Made by a program: the position numbers and the translations under genes. This document shows, one piece after another, positions 16,063-30,884 of a stretch of 40,857 bases of DNA (position 1 is the stretch's first letter; every line of letters starts with the position of its first letter). This DNA comes from VGRW01 sp031396695 (GTDB lineage Bacteria > Myxococcota_A > UBA9160 > SZUA-336): assembly GCA_031396695.1 (NCBI GenBank), contig JANNLG010000036.1:1-40857 (forward strand), given 5' to 3'. The notes beneath the pieces are model-generated. The model worked only from the letters and a program-made list of their open reading frames with translations. It did no database searches and had not been told where the DNA came from.

Positions 16063-16743
16063 ATGGCGAAGCAGCCCGACGAGCGCAGAGATTCCCGGCC
16101 GCCGCGCGGCGCATCGATTCTGCGGCTGGTCTACGGCGCGGGGCTGGTGGCGCTCGGCGCCTGTCTCGGGATCGTGATCGGCTCGCTATCGGAGACTCCG
16201 AGGCTCGTGCTCGAACGCCTGCGCGGTCCGGTCGAGACCGTCGACGTCGCGGTGCCCGAGCAGGACAAGCCGAAGTCCGCGCCCGAGTCGGCTCCGCTCG
16301 AGCGCTTCGGCGATCTGCAGGAGGGGCGCGCACCGAAATCCGCGCGCGCGAACCCGGCAACCGCGAAACCGGAGGTCGAAGCCGAGCCTCCTCCGCCGCT
16401 GGTGCCGCCCGCCGAGCTCGAGCCCGCTCCGCAGGTCGCCGCGGCGCCGCCAGCCGGTTCGGTCGCCGGGCCCGACGCTGCTCCCTCACCGGTGGAGAAG
16501 CCCGCGGCCGTGGCGCCTACGCACGGCGCGGTCGTACAGGTCGCGTCCTACGTCGAGCGCAAGCCGGCCGACGATCTCGTGCGCAAGCTCGCGGAGAGCG
16601 GCTTCGCTGCCTACGTGAGCCAGCCGGCCGCGACCAACGGGCGCTTCCGCGTGCGCATCCGTCCGGCCACCGGTGAGAGCGCGAGCGAGCTCGCCACGCG
16701 TCTGCGCGGCTTCGGCTTCGACACTTGGGCGACGTCCGAGTGA
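16063..16743 (+). CDS. SPOR-domain membrane protein
   Basis: Predicted inner-membrane protein with a periplasmic peptidoglycan-binding tail. It has 226 residues: a short basic cytoplasmic head, one TM segment (about 22-42), a long Pro/Ala/Glu-rich linker (about 55-150) and a C-terminal SPOR domain (about 152-226, from AVVQVASYVERKPADDLVRKL). SPOR domains bind denuded glycan at division septa, which fits its place two genes after the FtsB-like protein. It starts 2 nt after argS and overlaps the next gene (GTGA). Confidence 0.85.
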   Translation: MAKQPDERRDSRPPRGASILRLVYGAGLVALGACLGIVIGSLSETPRLVLERLRGPVETVDVAVPEQDKPKSAPESAPLERFGDLQEGRAPKSARANPATAKPEVEAEPPPPLVPPAELEPAPQVAAAPPAGSVAGPDAAPSPVEKPAAVAPTHGAVVQVASYVERKPADDLVRKLAESGFAAYVSQPAATNGRFRVRIRPATGESASELATRLRGFGFDTWATSE

Positions 16744-17648
16744 GTGCCGCGGGCGAGAGTCCGCAGCCGGCAGGTTCGTCCGAAACGCGCTGGCTGGTGA
16801 CGGGGGCGGGCGGTCAGCTCGGCCGTGCTGCGCTTGCGCTGGCGAGCGCGCACGGAGTTCGCGCGTACGGCGTGAATCACGCCGAGCTCGACATCGCCGA
16901 GCCCGACGCCGTGAAAGCCGCGCTCGAGCGCGTGCGCCCCGACGTGGTGCTGAACTGCGCGGCGTTCACGGCCGTCGATCGCTGCGAGAGCGAGGCCGCC
17001 CTCGCCGAGCGCGGCAATGCGCGCGGACCCGCGGTGCTGGCCGCGGCCTGCGCCGGCGGACCGCTGCTCGTCCACATCTCGACCGACTACGTATTTGACG
17101 GCCGAGCCTGCACGCCGCTCCCGGAAGACGGGCCCGTCGCGCCGGTCACCGCCTACGGCCGGAGCAAGCTCGCGGGCGAGCGCGCGGTCGCCGAAGCCGG
17201 CGGCGCGCACCTGATCGCGCGCACGCAGTGGGTGTTCGGTCCGGGCCCGAACTTCGTGCGCACCATCCTGCGCGCGGCGGGGCAGGGCGAACCGCTGCGT
17301 GTGGTCGAGGACCAGCTCGGCCGGCCGACGTGGACGAGCGCGCTCGCACGCGCGATCTTCCGCTCGGTCGAGGTCGGAGCGCGGGGAACGCTCCACCTCG
17401 CGTGCGAGGGAACGGCGTCCTGGTTCGACTTCGCTCGCGAGATCGTGATCGAGGGCGCGCGTCGGGGCCTGTGCCCGCGCGTCGACGTGCGCGCGATCCC
17501 GACACGCGAGATGCCGCGTCCGGCCACCCGGCCGGCCTACGGGGTGCTGGGACTGGATCGCGCGCGAGGGCTGGGTCTCGTTTTGCCGCACTGGCGCGAG
17601 GCCCTCGACGGATATCTGGATGCGGAGCGGGAGGGACGCGATGCGTAG
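16740..17648 (+). CDS. rfbD: dTDP-4-dehydrorhamnose reductase (RmlD/RfbD family)
   Basis: Reduces dTDP-4-keto-L-rhamnose to dTDP-L-rhamnose for surface polysaccharide. It has 302 residues from GTG 16740 (a TTG at 16725 in the same frame is possible). The Rossmann motif GAGGQLG is at 22-28, STDYVFDG follows, and the catalytic Tyr139-x3-Lys143 is in AYGRSK. EDQLGRPTWTSALA is typical of the family. No rfbA, rfbB or rfbC is in the window, so substrate assignment rests on motifs only; a related sugar reductase is possible. Confidence 0.82.
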   Translation: MSAAGESPQPAGSSETRWLVTGAGGQLGRAALALASAHGVRAYGVNHAELDIAEPDAVKAALERVRPDVVLNCAAFTAVDRCESEAALAERGNARGPAVLAAACAGGPLLVHISTDYVFDGRACTPLPEDGPVAPVTAYGRSKLAGERAVAEAGGAHLIARTQWVFGPGPNFVRTILRAAGQGEPLRVVEDQLGRPTWTSALARAIFRSVEVGARGTLHLACEGTASWFDFAREIVIEGARRGLCPRVDVRAIPTREMPRPATRPAYGVLGLDRARGLGLVLPHWREALDGYLDAEREGRDA

Positions 17649-18584
17649 GGCGCTGATTCTCGGAGGCTCGGGCTTCATCGGCTCGCACCTGTGCCGGCGT
17701 TTCCTGGCCGACGGCTGGGAAGTGGTGTGCATGGACAACTTGCTCACCGGTCGGCTGCAGAACATCGAGGATCTGTTCGGCCACGACCGCTTCCGCTACG
17801 TGAAGCACGACGTCACCAATTTCATCCACGTGCCCGGGCCGCTCGACGCGGTGCTGCATTTCGCTTCGCCGGCGAGCCCGGTCGACTTCGAGCGCTTGCC
17901 GATCCAGATCCTGAAGGTAGGCGCGCTCGGCACGCACAACGCGCTCGGTGTCGCGAAGGAAAAGGGCGCGCGATTCCTACTGGCCTCCACTTCGGAGTGT
18001 TACGGCGACCCCGAGGTCAATCCGCAGCCCGAGACCTACTGGGGCAACGTGAACCCGGTCGGCATCCGCGGTGTCTACGACGAGGCGAAGCGATTCGCCG
18101 AGGCGATGTCGATGGCGTACCACCGCTACCACGGCGTGCAGGTCCGCATCGTGCGCATCTTCAACACCTACGGACCGGGCATGCGCCCCGACGACGGCCG
18201 CATGATCCCCGCCTTTTTCACGCAAGCGTTGCGCGGCGAGGACCTGACCGTGTTCGGCGACGGACAGCAGACGCGCAGTATCAACTACGTGTCGGATCTG
18301 GTCGAAGGCATCGTGCGACTGCTGGCCTGCGACTACGTCGGGCCCGTTAACATCGGAAACCCGGAAGAGATGACCGTGCTGGAAGTCGCGCAACGCATCG
18401 CTGCGATCGTCGGCGTGCGCTGCAACGTGGTGCACAGCGACTTGCCGCCCGACGATCCGAAGGTGCGGCGGCCCGACATCACGCTCGCGAAGCGCGTGCT
18501 CGGCTGGCAGCCGCAGGTGACGCCGGACGAGGGGCTGCGCGAGATGCTGCCGTACTTCAAGTCCGAGCTCGCGCGTTTGAAGAC

Positions 18585-18588
<4 letters not shown>
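17641..18588 (+). CDS. UDP-glucuronate decarboxylase-like NAD-dependent epimerase/dehydratase
   Basis: Extended short-chain dehydrogenase of 315 residues. The NAD motif GGSGFIGSH is at 8-16 and the catalytic pair is Tyr146-x3-Lys150 (YDEAKR). The segments HFASPASPVDF, TSECYGDPEVNPQPE and YWGNVNPVGIRG closely match UDP-xylose synthases, which convert UDP-glucuronate to UDP-xylose; a 4-epimerase is less likely. I start at ATG 17641, with GGAGGGAC just upstream; a frame open to 17620 lies in rfbD. It overlaps rfbD by 8 nt and lepA by 4 nt. Confidence 0.88.
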
Positions 18589-20390
<1,802 letters not shown>

Positions 20391-20401
20391 GCGACTCGAC
20401 G

Positions 20402-21214
20402 ATGGCGAAGGCCGACGCGACCGCCAAGGACGAGAACGCCGCGGCGAAGCCGCGCTTCGAAACCCTGCGCGCGGTGTTCTGGGCGGCGCTGATCGCGCTC
20501 GCGATCCGCTCGTTCGTGGTCGAGCCGTTCAAGATCCCCTCCGGCTCCATGATTCCGACGCTCCTGGTCGGAGACTACGTGCTGGTGAACAAGTTCTCCT
20601 ACGGCGTTCGTCTGCCGATCACGGGCACGCTCTTGTTCGGCGAGAGCGCGCCGGCGCGAGGCGACGTGGTCGTGTTCCGCTGGCCCGACGATCCAAGCCA
20701 GGACTACATCAAGCGCGTGATCGGACTGCCCGGCGACCGCATCCAGATCATCGACCGACGGCTGTGGCTGAACGGTCAGGTAGTCGACCGCATCGACGAG
20801 GGCGAGTACCGGTTCCCGCCCAACGAACCCGGCGCGCCGGGCGCCGCCCAGCGCTACCTCGAGCGCAACCCGGAAGGGCTCGAGTACACGACTCTGCAGG
20901 CGCGCGGAGGGACCGCAGGGCCCGCCGATCGACGCGGCCCGTGGGTCGTGCCCGAAGACCGCTATTTCATGATGGGCGACAACCGCGACAACTCGCGCGA
21001 CAGCCGCCTGTGGGAGAACCCGTTCGTCTCGCCCGACCAGCTCAAGGGCAAGGCCTTCATGATCCACTGGTCGTGGCTGGTGGCGTCCGCGGATCAGGCG
21101 CCGCGCAGCTTTATCGGCGACCTGTTCTTCACGGTCTGGCGCGTGGTGACGTTCCAGGTCGAGGAAATCCGCTGGGGGCGCATCGGCCGCTCCGTCGGCG
21201 GTCGGGCGGATTGA
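20402..21214 (+). CDS. lepB: Signal peptidase I
   Basis: Cleaves signal peptides on the outer face of the inner membrane. It has 270 residues with one TM segment (about 22-38). Catalytic Ser49 is in PSGSMIPTL and the general base Lys104 in DYIKRVIGLPGD; box E is GDNRDNSRDSR. A second hydrophobic stretch lies near the C-terminus (FFTVWRVVTF). It starts 11 nt after lepA. It probably ends the long upstream run, because a new leader begins at its stop codon. Confidence 0.97.
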   Translation: MAKADATAKDENAAAKPRFETLRAVFWAALIALAIRSFVVEPFKIPSGSMIPTLLVGDYVLVNKFSYGVRLPITGTLLFGESAPARGDVVVFRWPDDPSQDYIKRVIGLPGDRIQIIDRRLWLNGQVVDRIDEGEYRFPPNEPGAPGAAQRYLERNPEGLEYTTLQARGGTAGPADRRGPWVVPEDRYFMMGDNRDNSRDSRLWENPFVSPDQLKGKAFMIHWSWLVASADQAPRSFIGDLFFTVWRVVTFQVEEIRWGRIGRSVGGRAD

Positions 21215-21239
21215 CGCCCGAGAGACCCTCGGATAGGCT
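21211..21239 (+). promoter_or_regulatory. Candidate sigma70-type promoter of the pyr operon
   Basis: TTGACG (21211-21216, five of six consensus positions) and TAGGCT (21234-21239, three of six) are 17 nt apart. The -35 box contains the lepB stop codon. Transcription would start near 21246, giving a leader of about 37 nt that consists almost entirely of the hairpin described next. This is inferred from hexamers only. Confidence 0.4.
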
Positions 21240-21259
21240 CCGCCCCGTCTCCTTTTAAT

Positions 21260-21277
21260 CCCATCCCGAGAGGTGGG
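21260..21277 (+). promoter_or_regulatory. PyrR-binding-type RNA hairpin covering the pyrR Shine-Dalgarno
   Basis: The RNA of CCCATCCCGAGAGGTGGG can fold with C60-C61-C62-A63 paired to T74-G75-G76-G77, a bulged U at 64, C65-C66 paired to G72-G73, and a five-base loop CGAGA (last two digits of the coordinates). This matches the PyrR recognition consensus ARUCCNGNGAGGYU at every fixed position except the outer A-U pair, which is a compensating C-G pair here. The GAGAGG at 21268-21273 is also the best Shine-Dalgarno for pyrR, so PyrR binding would block translation. No terminator or antiterminator is seen. Confidence 0.72.
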
Positions 21278-21282
21278 CAAAG

Positions 21283-21879
21283 GTGCGCATGAGCAACCCC
21301 GGCCAGCCTGTACAACCTGCGCGCGCGGTCGACCGCGAAAGCGAGCGAGAGCTCGCGCAAGGCCGAGTCGTCCTCGACGCCGCCGGGATCCAGCGCGCCA
21401 CCACACGGATCGCCCACGAGATCCTCGAGCGTGAAGCCGACGTCTCCGATCTGGTGATCGTCGCGATCGTGCGCGGCGGTGAGCCGGTCGCGAAGCTCGT
21501 CAGCGCGCAACTCGAGCAGCTCTCCAAGCAGACCATCCCGCTCGGCGCTCTCGACATCACGCTCTATCGCGACGACGTGGTCGCGCGCGGCGTGCGGCCG
21601 ATGCCGCGCCCGACGCGCATGCCCTTCTCGGTCGACGGCAAGCGCGTGGTGCTGGTCGACGACGTCATGTTCACCGGCCGCACGATCCGGGCGGCCATGG
21701 ATGCGGTGCTCGACTTCGGCCGACCCGCTTCGATCCAAGTGGCGACGCTGGTCGACCGCGGACACCGCGAGCTGCCGATCAAGGTCGACTTCGTGGGCAA
21801 GAACATTCCGACCGCGCGCGCGGAACGCGTCGTGCTGCGCAAGCGGGCGGATGGCGAGCTCGAGGTGGTGATCGTATGA
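21283..21879 (+). CDS. pyrR: PyrR: pyr operon RNA-binding regulator / uracil phosphoribosyltransferase
   Basis: Type I phosphoribosyltransferase fold that senses UMP/UTP and binds pyr mRNA; many members also make UMP from uracil and PRPP. It has 198 residues. The PRPP-binding loop VVLVDDVMFTGRT is at 122-134, and LDITLYRDD (90-98) is a PyrR signature. The start GTG 21283 is 9 nt from GAGAGG; ATG 21289 is an alternative with weaker AAGG. Its place as first gene, with a PyrR-type hairpin before it, points to autogenous control. It overlaps pyrB (ATGA). Confidence 0.93.
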   Translation: MRMSNPGQPVQPARAVDRESERELAQGRVVLDAAGIQRATTRIAHEILEREADVSDLVIVAIVRGGEPVAKLVSAQLEQLSKQTIPLGALDITLYRDDVVARGVRPMPRPTRMPFSVDGKRVVLVDDVMFTGRTIRAAMDAVLDFGRPASIQVATLVDRGHRELPIKVDFVGKNIPTARAERVVLRKRADGELEVVIV

Positions 21880-22783
21880 GACACCTGCTGGGCATCGAGC
21901 ACATGACCCGCGACGAGATCGAGCGCGTGCTCGAGACGTCCGAGGCGATGCTCGAGATCTCGCAGCGCGAGATCAAGCGCGTGCCCACGCTGCGCGGGCG
22001 GACGGTGATCAACGTGTTCCTGGAGTCGTCGACGCGCACGCGCGTCTCGTTCGAGATCGCCGCCAAGCGGCTCTCCGCCGACGCGATCAACGTCACGCGC
22101 GCAGGATCGAGCCTGTCGAAGGCCGAGACGCTCGCCGACATGGCGCGCAACCTGGCGGCCATGAGCGCGGACGTGCTGGTGGTGCGCGACTCCGTCGCAG
22201 GCGTGCCGCACATGCTCGCCGAGCGCGTGCGCGTGCCGGTCGTGAACGCAGGCGACGGCTGTCACGAGCACCCGACGCAGGCGCTGCTCGACGCCTTCAC
22301 GCTGCGCCAATCGCTCGGCTCGCTCGAGGGCCGCGTCGTGGCGATCGTGGGCGACATCTCGCACAGCCGCGTCGCGCGCTCCGACATCTACTGCTTCACC
22401 AAGCTCGGCGCCGAGGTGAGGGTGGCCGCGCCCCCCACCATGATGCCGGCCGGCATCGAGGCGCTGGGCGTGAAGCCGTGCTTCTCGATGCAGGAGGCGC
22501 TGCCGGGCGCCGATGTGGTCGTCATGCTGCGCATCCAGCAGGAACGGCTCGCCGGCGCTTTGTTCCCGTCGGTCCGCGAGTACGCGGGCACCTTCGGGCT
22601 GAACGCGCGTACGCTCGCGCTGGCGAAGCCGGACGCGATCGTGCTCCATCCCGGGCCGATCAACCGCGGCGTCGAGATCGCGAGCGATATCGCCGACGCC
22701 GAGCCGTCGCGCATTCTCGACCAGGTCACCAACGGCGTGGCCGTGCGCATGGCGGTGCTCTACTTGCTGACCGGGGGTGGCGC

Positions 22784-22787
<4 letters not shown>
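21876..22787 (+). CDS. pyrB: Aspartate carbamoyltransferase catalytic chain
   Basis: Joins carbamoyl phosphate to aspartate, the first committed step of UMP synthesis. It has 303 residues. The carbamoyl-phosphate loop SSTRTR is at 51-56; HPTQALLD and the aspartate-side HPGPINRG are both present. No pyrI regulatory-chain gene is in the window, so this is likely the unregulated class whose partner is a dihydroorotase, here encoded next door. It overlaps pyrR (ATGA) and pyrC (GTGA). Confidence 0.96.
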
Positions 22788-24072
<1,285 letters not shown>

Positions 24073-24076
<4 letters not shown>

Positions 24077-25201
24077 GTGCTCCGACCGACGAAGCGGTGC
24101 TCGTGCTCTCGGACGGGACCGTGTATCGAGGCACCGCCTTCGGCGCACGCGTCGAGGGCGCCGGAGAGGTGGTGTTCCACACCGGCATGACCGGCTACCA
24201 GGAGATCCTCACCGATCCGTCCTACTCCGGACAGATCGTGTGCATGACCTATCCCGAGATCGGCAACACCGGCTGCAACCCGGAAGACGACGAGAGCCGG
24301 GGCGTGTTCCTGTCCGGCTTCGTCGTGCGCGACCACGTCGACTTCCCGTCGAACTGGCGCAGCCGCGAGTCGCTGCAGCAGTTCCTGGTGCGCCACAACG
24401 TCCCCGGGATCTCCGGCATCGACACGCGCGCGCTGGTGCGGCGCTTGAGCAAATCGGGCGCGATGAACGGACTGGTCGCGCAGGCGCCGTTCGACATCGC
24501 GACGCTGCGCCGGCGCGCGGCGGCGCTGCCGTCGATGGCGGGCTTGAACCTGGTCGACGCGGTCACGTGCAAGGAGCCGTACGAGTTCCGCGAGGGCACG
24601 CCGTGGTCGCTCGAACCGCCCGTGCAGGGCAAGCGCTACCGCGCGGTCGCGTACGACTACGGCATCAAGCGGAACATCCTGCACGAGCTCGTGAACGCGG
24701 GCTTCGACGTGACGGTGGTACCGGCCGACACGCCGGCCAAGGCCGTGCTCGCGCGCAAGCCGGACGGCGTGTTCCTGTCCAACGGCCCGGGCGATCCGGC
24801 AGCGGTCACGTACGCGATTCCGATCGTGCGTGAACTGGTCGCCGCGCGCGTGCCGATCTTCGGCATCTGCCTCGGTCACCAGATCCTCGGCCTCGCGCTC
24901 GGCGGCAGCACGCGCAAGCTGCGCTTCGGGCACCACGGCGCGAACCAACCCGCGCGCGACGAGCAGACCCGCCGCGTGATGATCGCGTCCGAGAATCACG
25001 GCTTCGCCGTCGACGCCGCGGCGCTCGCGAAAGCCGGAGACGTCGAAGTCACGCACGTGAATCTGAACGACGGCACGGTCGAGGGTCTGCGCCACCGCAC
25101 GTTGCCGCTCTTCTCGGTTCAGTACCACCCGGAGGCGTCGCCGGGACCGCACGACACCGCCTACCTGTTCCGTCGCTTCCGAGCGCTCGTGGAGTCCACG
25201 C

Positions 25202-25209
<8 letters not shown>
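24073..25209 (+). CDS. carA: Carbamoyl-phosphate synthase small chain (glutaminase)
   Basis: Releases ammonia from glutamine and passes it to CarB. It has 378 residues from ATG 24073 (ATGA overlap with pyrC; a GTG at 24064 is possible). The N-terminal CPSase_sm_chain domain includes TGMTGYQEILTDPSYSGQIV; the class I amidotransferase triad is Cys266 in FGICLGHQ, His352 and Glu354 in YHPEASPGP. It overlaps carB by 8 nt. Confidence 0.97.
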
Positions 25210-28393
<3,184 letters not shown>

Positions 28394-28395
28394 CG

Positions 28396-28430
28396 TCGAG
28401 GCGCGTGAAATTTCGAGGCGCGTGTAGACT
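28396..28430 (+). repeat. 12-bp direct repeat before a possible recG -10 box
   Basis: TCGAGGCGCGTG occurs at 28396-28407 and again at 28413-28424, a 17-nt period, in the 88-nt gap between carB and recG. TAGACT (28425-28430), a plausible -10 box, directly follows the second copy, so the first copy would overlap the -35 region. It may be an operator or a chance duplication in GC-rich DNA. Confidence 0.45.
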
Positions 28431-28481
28431 CGGAGCGCGGCGCAGCGAGGGCGGACGTGTGGCGATGACGGTCGTTTCGCG

Positions 28482-30827
28482 ATGACGAGCTTCCGCGAGG
28501 CCGCCGCCGCGATCCGCGGTCCGCTCGAGTTCGCACTGCGCGGCGAGGCCGCCGCCGCGCGCGTGCACGACCTGGTTCCGACGCTGCGCAGCGCGCTCGA
28601 GGCCGCTGCTGCGCTGTGGATCCCTCCCGAGGCGAAGAAGCGCCTGGGCGAAGCCTGTGAGCGGCTCGGGCCGGAGCTCGATCTCGCCGGAATCGCCGCG
28701 CTCGCGAAGCGCCTGGCGCCGCTGCTCGCGCCCGAGTTCTCCACGCGCATGCTGGAAGCGCCCGCCTCGCGCGTGCCGGGTGTGGGTCCCAAGACCGCGC
28801 AGGCGCTCGCGCGCAAGGAGATCGCGACGGTCGAGGATCTGCTGTTCTTCCTGCCGCGCGCGTACGAGGATCGGCGCGCGATCGTGCCGATCGACAAGCT
28901 CGAGGTCGGCCGGTCGGCCTGCTTCGCGGGCACGGTGACGCGCTCCGGTGTCGTTCCGCTGCGCAACGGCCGGCGCTTCTTCGAGGCGATCGTGTCCGAC
29001 GGCACCGCGGCGGTGCAGTTGAAGTGGTTCCGCGGCCTGCCGCACTTCGAGAACCGGCTCGCGCCCGGCACGCGCGTGTTGGTGGCAGGCGAGGTGCGCC
29101 GCTTCCGCTTCGCCAAGGAGCTGCACCATCCCGACGTGGAGACGCTCTCCGCCGAGACCGACCCCGGCGAGCTGCCGCGCATCGTGCCGGTGTACAGCGG
29201 CGTCGAGGGACTCGCGCCGCGCAGCGTGCGGCGCATGGTCGAGTCTGCGGTGCGCTGCGCGGCCGACCTGGTCGACGGCTGGCTGCCCGAGGCGACGGTT
29301 GCGGAGCTCGGCCTGGCCGAGATCGGCGCCGCGCTGCGCGAGGTGCACCTGCCCGGTACGCAGCTCGACCCGTCCGCGCTGCGCGAGCGCAGCACACCGT
29401 ATCACCTGCGCCTGGTCGCGGAGGAGCTGTACCTGCTGCAGCTCGGGCTCGAGCTGCGCAAGTCCGCGCTCGCGAAGCGGCGCACCGCTCCGCTCGCGAT
29501 CGACGACGCGGCCGAAGCCAACGCGCGCGCCGCGCTGCCGTTCGCGCTCACCGCCGATCAGCAACGCGCCTGGGCGGAGATCCGCGCCGAGCTCGCGCGA
29601 CCGACGCCGATGAACCGCATGCTGATCGGCGATGTCGGCACCGGCAAGACGGTGCTGGCGGTGCTGGCGGCGGCCGCCGCGCACGCCGCGAAACGCACGA
29701 CCGCCGTGCTAGCGCCCACAGAGCTCTTGGCCGAGCAGCACCTGCACACGTTCTCGCGCCTGGGCGGCGCGCTCGGCATGCGCACCGCGCTGCTCACTGG
29801 CGCGACGCCGGCCAGCGAGCGGCGTCAGATCGCACGCTGGCTGAGCGACGGCTCGCTCTCGATCGTGGTCGGCACGCACGCGCTGTTCTCCGATTCGGTC
29901 GAGTTGCCGCGCCTGGGCCTGGCGGTGATCGACGAGCAGCACCGCTTCGGCGTCGGCCAGCGCCGTGCGCTGACACAGAAGGCGGACAGCCCGCACCTGC
30001 TCGCCATGTCGGCGACGCCGATTCCGCGCTCGCTCGCGCTGACCGTGTTCGGCGATCTCGAGCACTCCGTGCTGCGCGAGCGACCACGCGGGCGCGCACC
30101 GGTCGCGACGCGCGTGGTCGGTCCGTCGGCTGGGCGCGAAGTGATGAGCGCTCTCAACGACACGCTCGCCCGCGGAGAGCTGGCCTTCGTCGTGTACCCG
30201 CTGGTCGAGGAGTCCGAGAAGCAGGACCTGAAGGACGCCACGCGCGGCTTCGAGCGTCTGTGCAAGGCGCTGCCGGGCGTACCCGCCGCGCTGATCCACG
30301 GCCGCATGGATGCGCACGACCGCCTGCGCGCGATGGCCGATTTCGCCGCCGGCCGCGTGCGCGTGCTGGTCGCCACCACCGTGATCGAGGTCGGCGTCGA
30401 CGTGCCCGACGCCACGCTGCTGATCGTCCAGCACGCGGAGCGCTTCGGGTTGGCGCAGCTGCACCAGCTGCGCGGGCGCGTCGGCCGCGGTGAGCGGCCC
30501 GGACGCGCGCTCCTGATCGCCGATCCGACCACGCCCGAGGGCGCGCAGCGGCTCGCGATCCTGGAGCGCAGCGAGAGTGGCTTCGACATCGCCGAAGAGG
30601 ACCTGCGCATCCGCGGGGCGGGCGAGTGGCTCGGCACGCGCCAGGCCGGCCACCTGCCGGAGCTGCGCCTGGCCGACCTGGTGCGCCACGGCGATACGCT
30701 CGAAGCGGTGCGCAGAGCGGCGGCTCGGCTGCTCGCGAGCGATCCGGGGCTGCGCGCAAGGCCGGGTCTGCTGGCTGCGGTGGAGCGCCGCTGGGGCGCG
30801 CGGCTGGCCTTCGGGTCGATCGCCTGA
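28482..30827 (+). CDS. recG: ATP-dependent DNA helicase RecG
   Basis: Remodels stalled replication forks and Holliday junctions. It has 781 residues against about 690 for E. coli RecG; the extra length is an N-terminal region of roughly 95 residues before the helix-hairpin segment VPGVGPKTAQALARKEI. The wedge/OB domain follows. Walker A GDVGTGKT is at about 383-390, the DEQH box at 484-487, and the motif VI region LHQLRGRVGRG is intact. No clear Shine-Dalgarno stands before the ATG, which is the only good start in the gap. Confidence 0.96.
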   Translation: MTSFREAAAAIRGPLEFALRGEAAAARVHDLVPTLRSALEAAAALWIPPEAKKRLGEACERLGPELDLAGIAALAKRLAPLLAPEFSTRMLEAPASRVPGVGPKTAQALARKEIATVEDLLFFLPRAYEDRRAIVPIDKLEVGRSACFAGTVTRSGVVPLRNGRRFFEAIVSDGTAAVQLKWFRGLPHFENRLAPGTRVLVAGEVRRFRFAKELHHPDVETLSAETDPGELPRIVPVYSGVEGLAPRSVRRMVESAVRCAADLVDGWLPEATVAELGLAEIGAALREVHLPGTQLDPSALRERSTPYHLRLVAEELYLLQLGLELRKSALAKRRTAPLAIDDAAEANARAALPFALTADQQRAWAEIRAELARPTPMNRMLIGDVGTGKTVLAVLAAAAAHAAKRTTAVLAPTELLAEQHLHTFSRLGGALGMRTALLTGATPASERRQIARWLSDGSLSIVVGTHALFSDSVELPRLGLAVIDEQHRFGVGQRRALTQKADSPHLLAMSATPIPRSLALTVFGDLEHSVLRERPRGRAPVATRVVGPSAGREVMSALNDTLARGELAFVVYPLVEESEKQDLKDATRGFERLCKALPGVPAALIHGRMDAHDRLRAMADFAAGRVRVLVATTVIEVGVDVPDATLLIVQHAERFGLAQLHQLRGRVGRGERPGRALLIADPTTPEGAQRLAILERSESGFDIAEEDLRIRGAGEWLGTRQAGHLPELRLADLVRHGDTLEAVRRAAARLLASDPGLRARPGLLAAVERRWGARLAFGSIA

Positions 30828-30844
30828 CGCGCCGCGGGGCGCTC

Positions 30845-30881
30845 CCTGGCAGGCCCGCCCCCGCTCGAATATGCTGCCAGG
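30845..30881 (+). promoter_or_regulatory. Candidate lipA promoter with inverted repeat
   Basis: CTGGCA (30846-30851) and TATGCT (30870-30875) are 18 nt apart and each matches four of six consensus positions. The inverted repeat CCTGGCAG (30845-30852) / CTGCCAGG (30874-30881) covers both boxes, which would suit an operator. A start site near 30882 would leave almost no leader before the lipA ATG at 30885. Confidence 0.33.
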
Positions 30882-30884
30882 CCC

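Noticed and set aside
14378..16489. Long - strand frame of about 703 codons over argS
   Set aside because: Same codon-phase artefact; argS on the + strand is intact with all motifs.
21218..21232. CCGAG/CTCGG hairpin after lepB as a terminator
   Set aside because: Only 5 bp with no T-run following, and it falls within the spacer of the candidate pyr promoter.
28394..28481. Possible small gene between carB and recG
   Set aside because: The short ATG frames there lack a Shine-Dalgarno sequence and end within a few codons or overlap recG out of frame.
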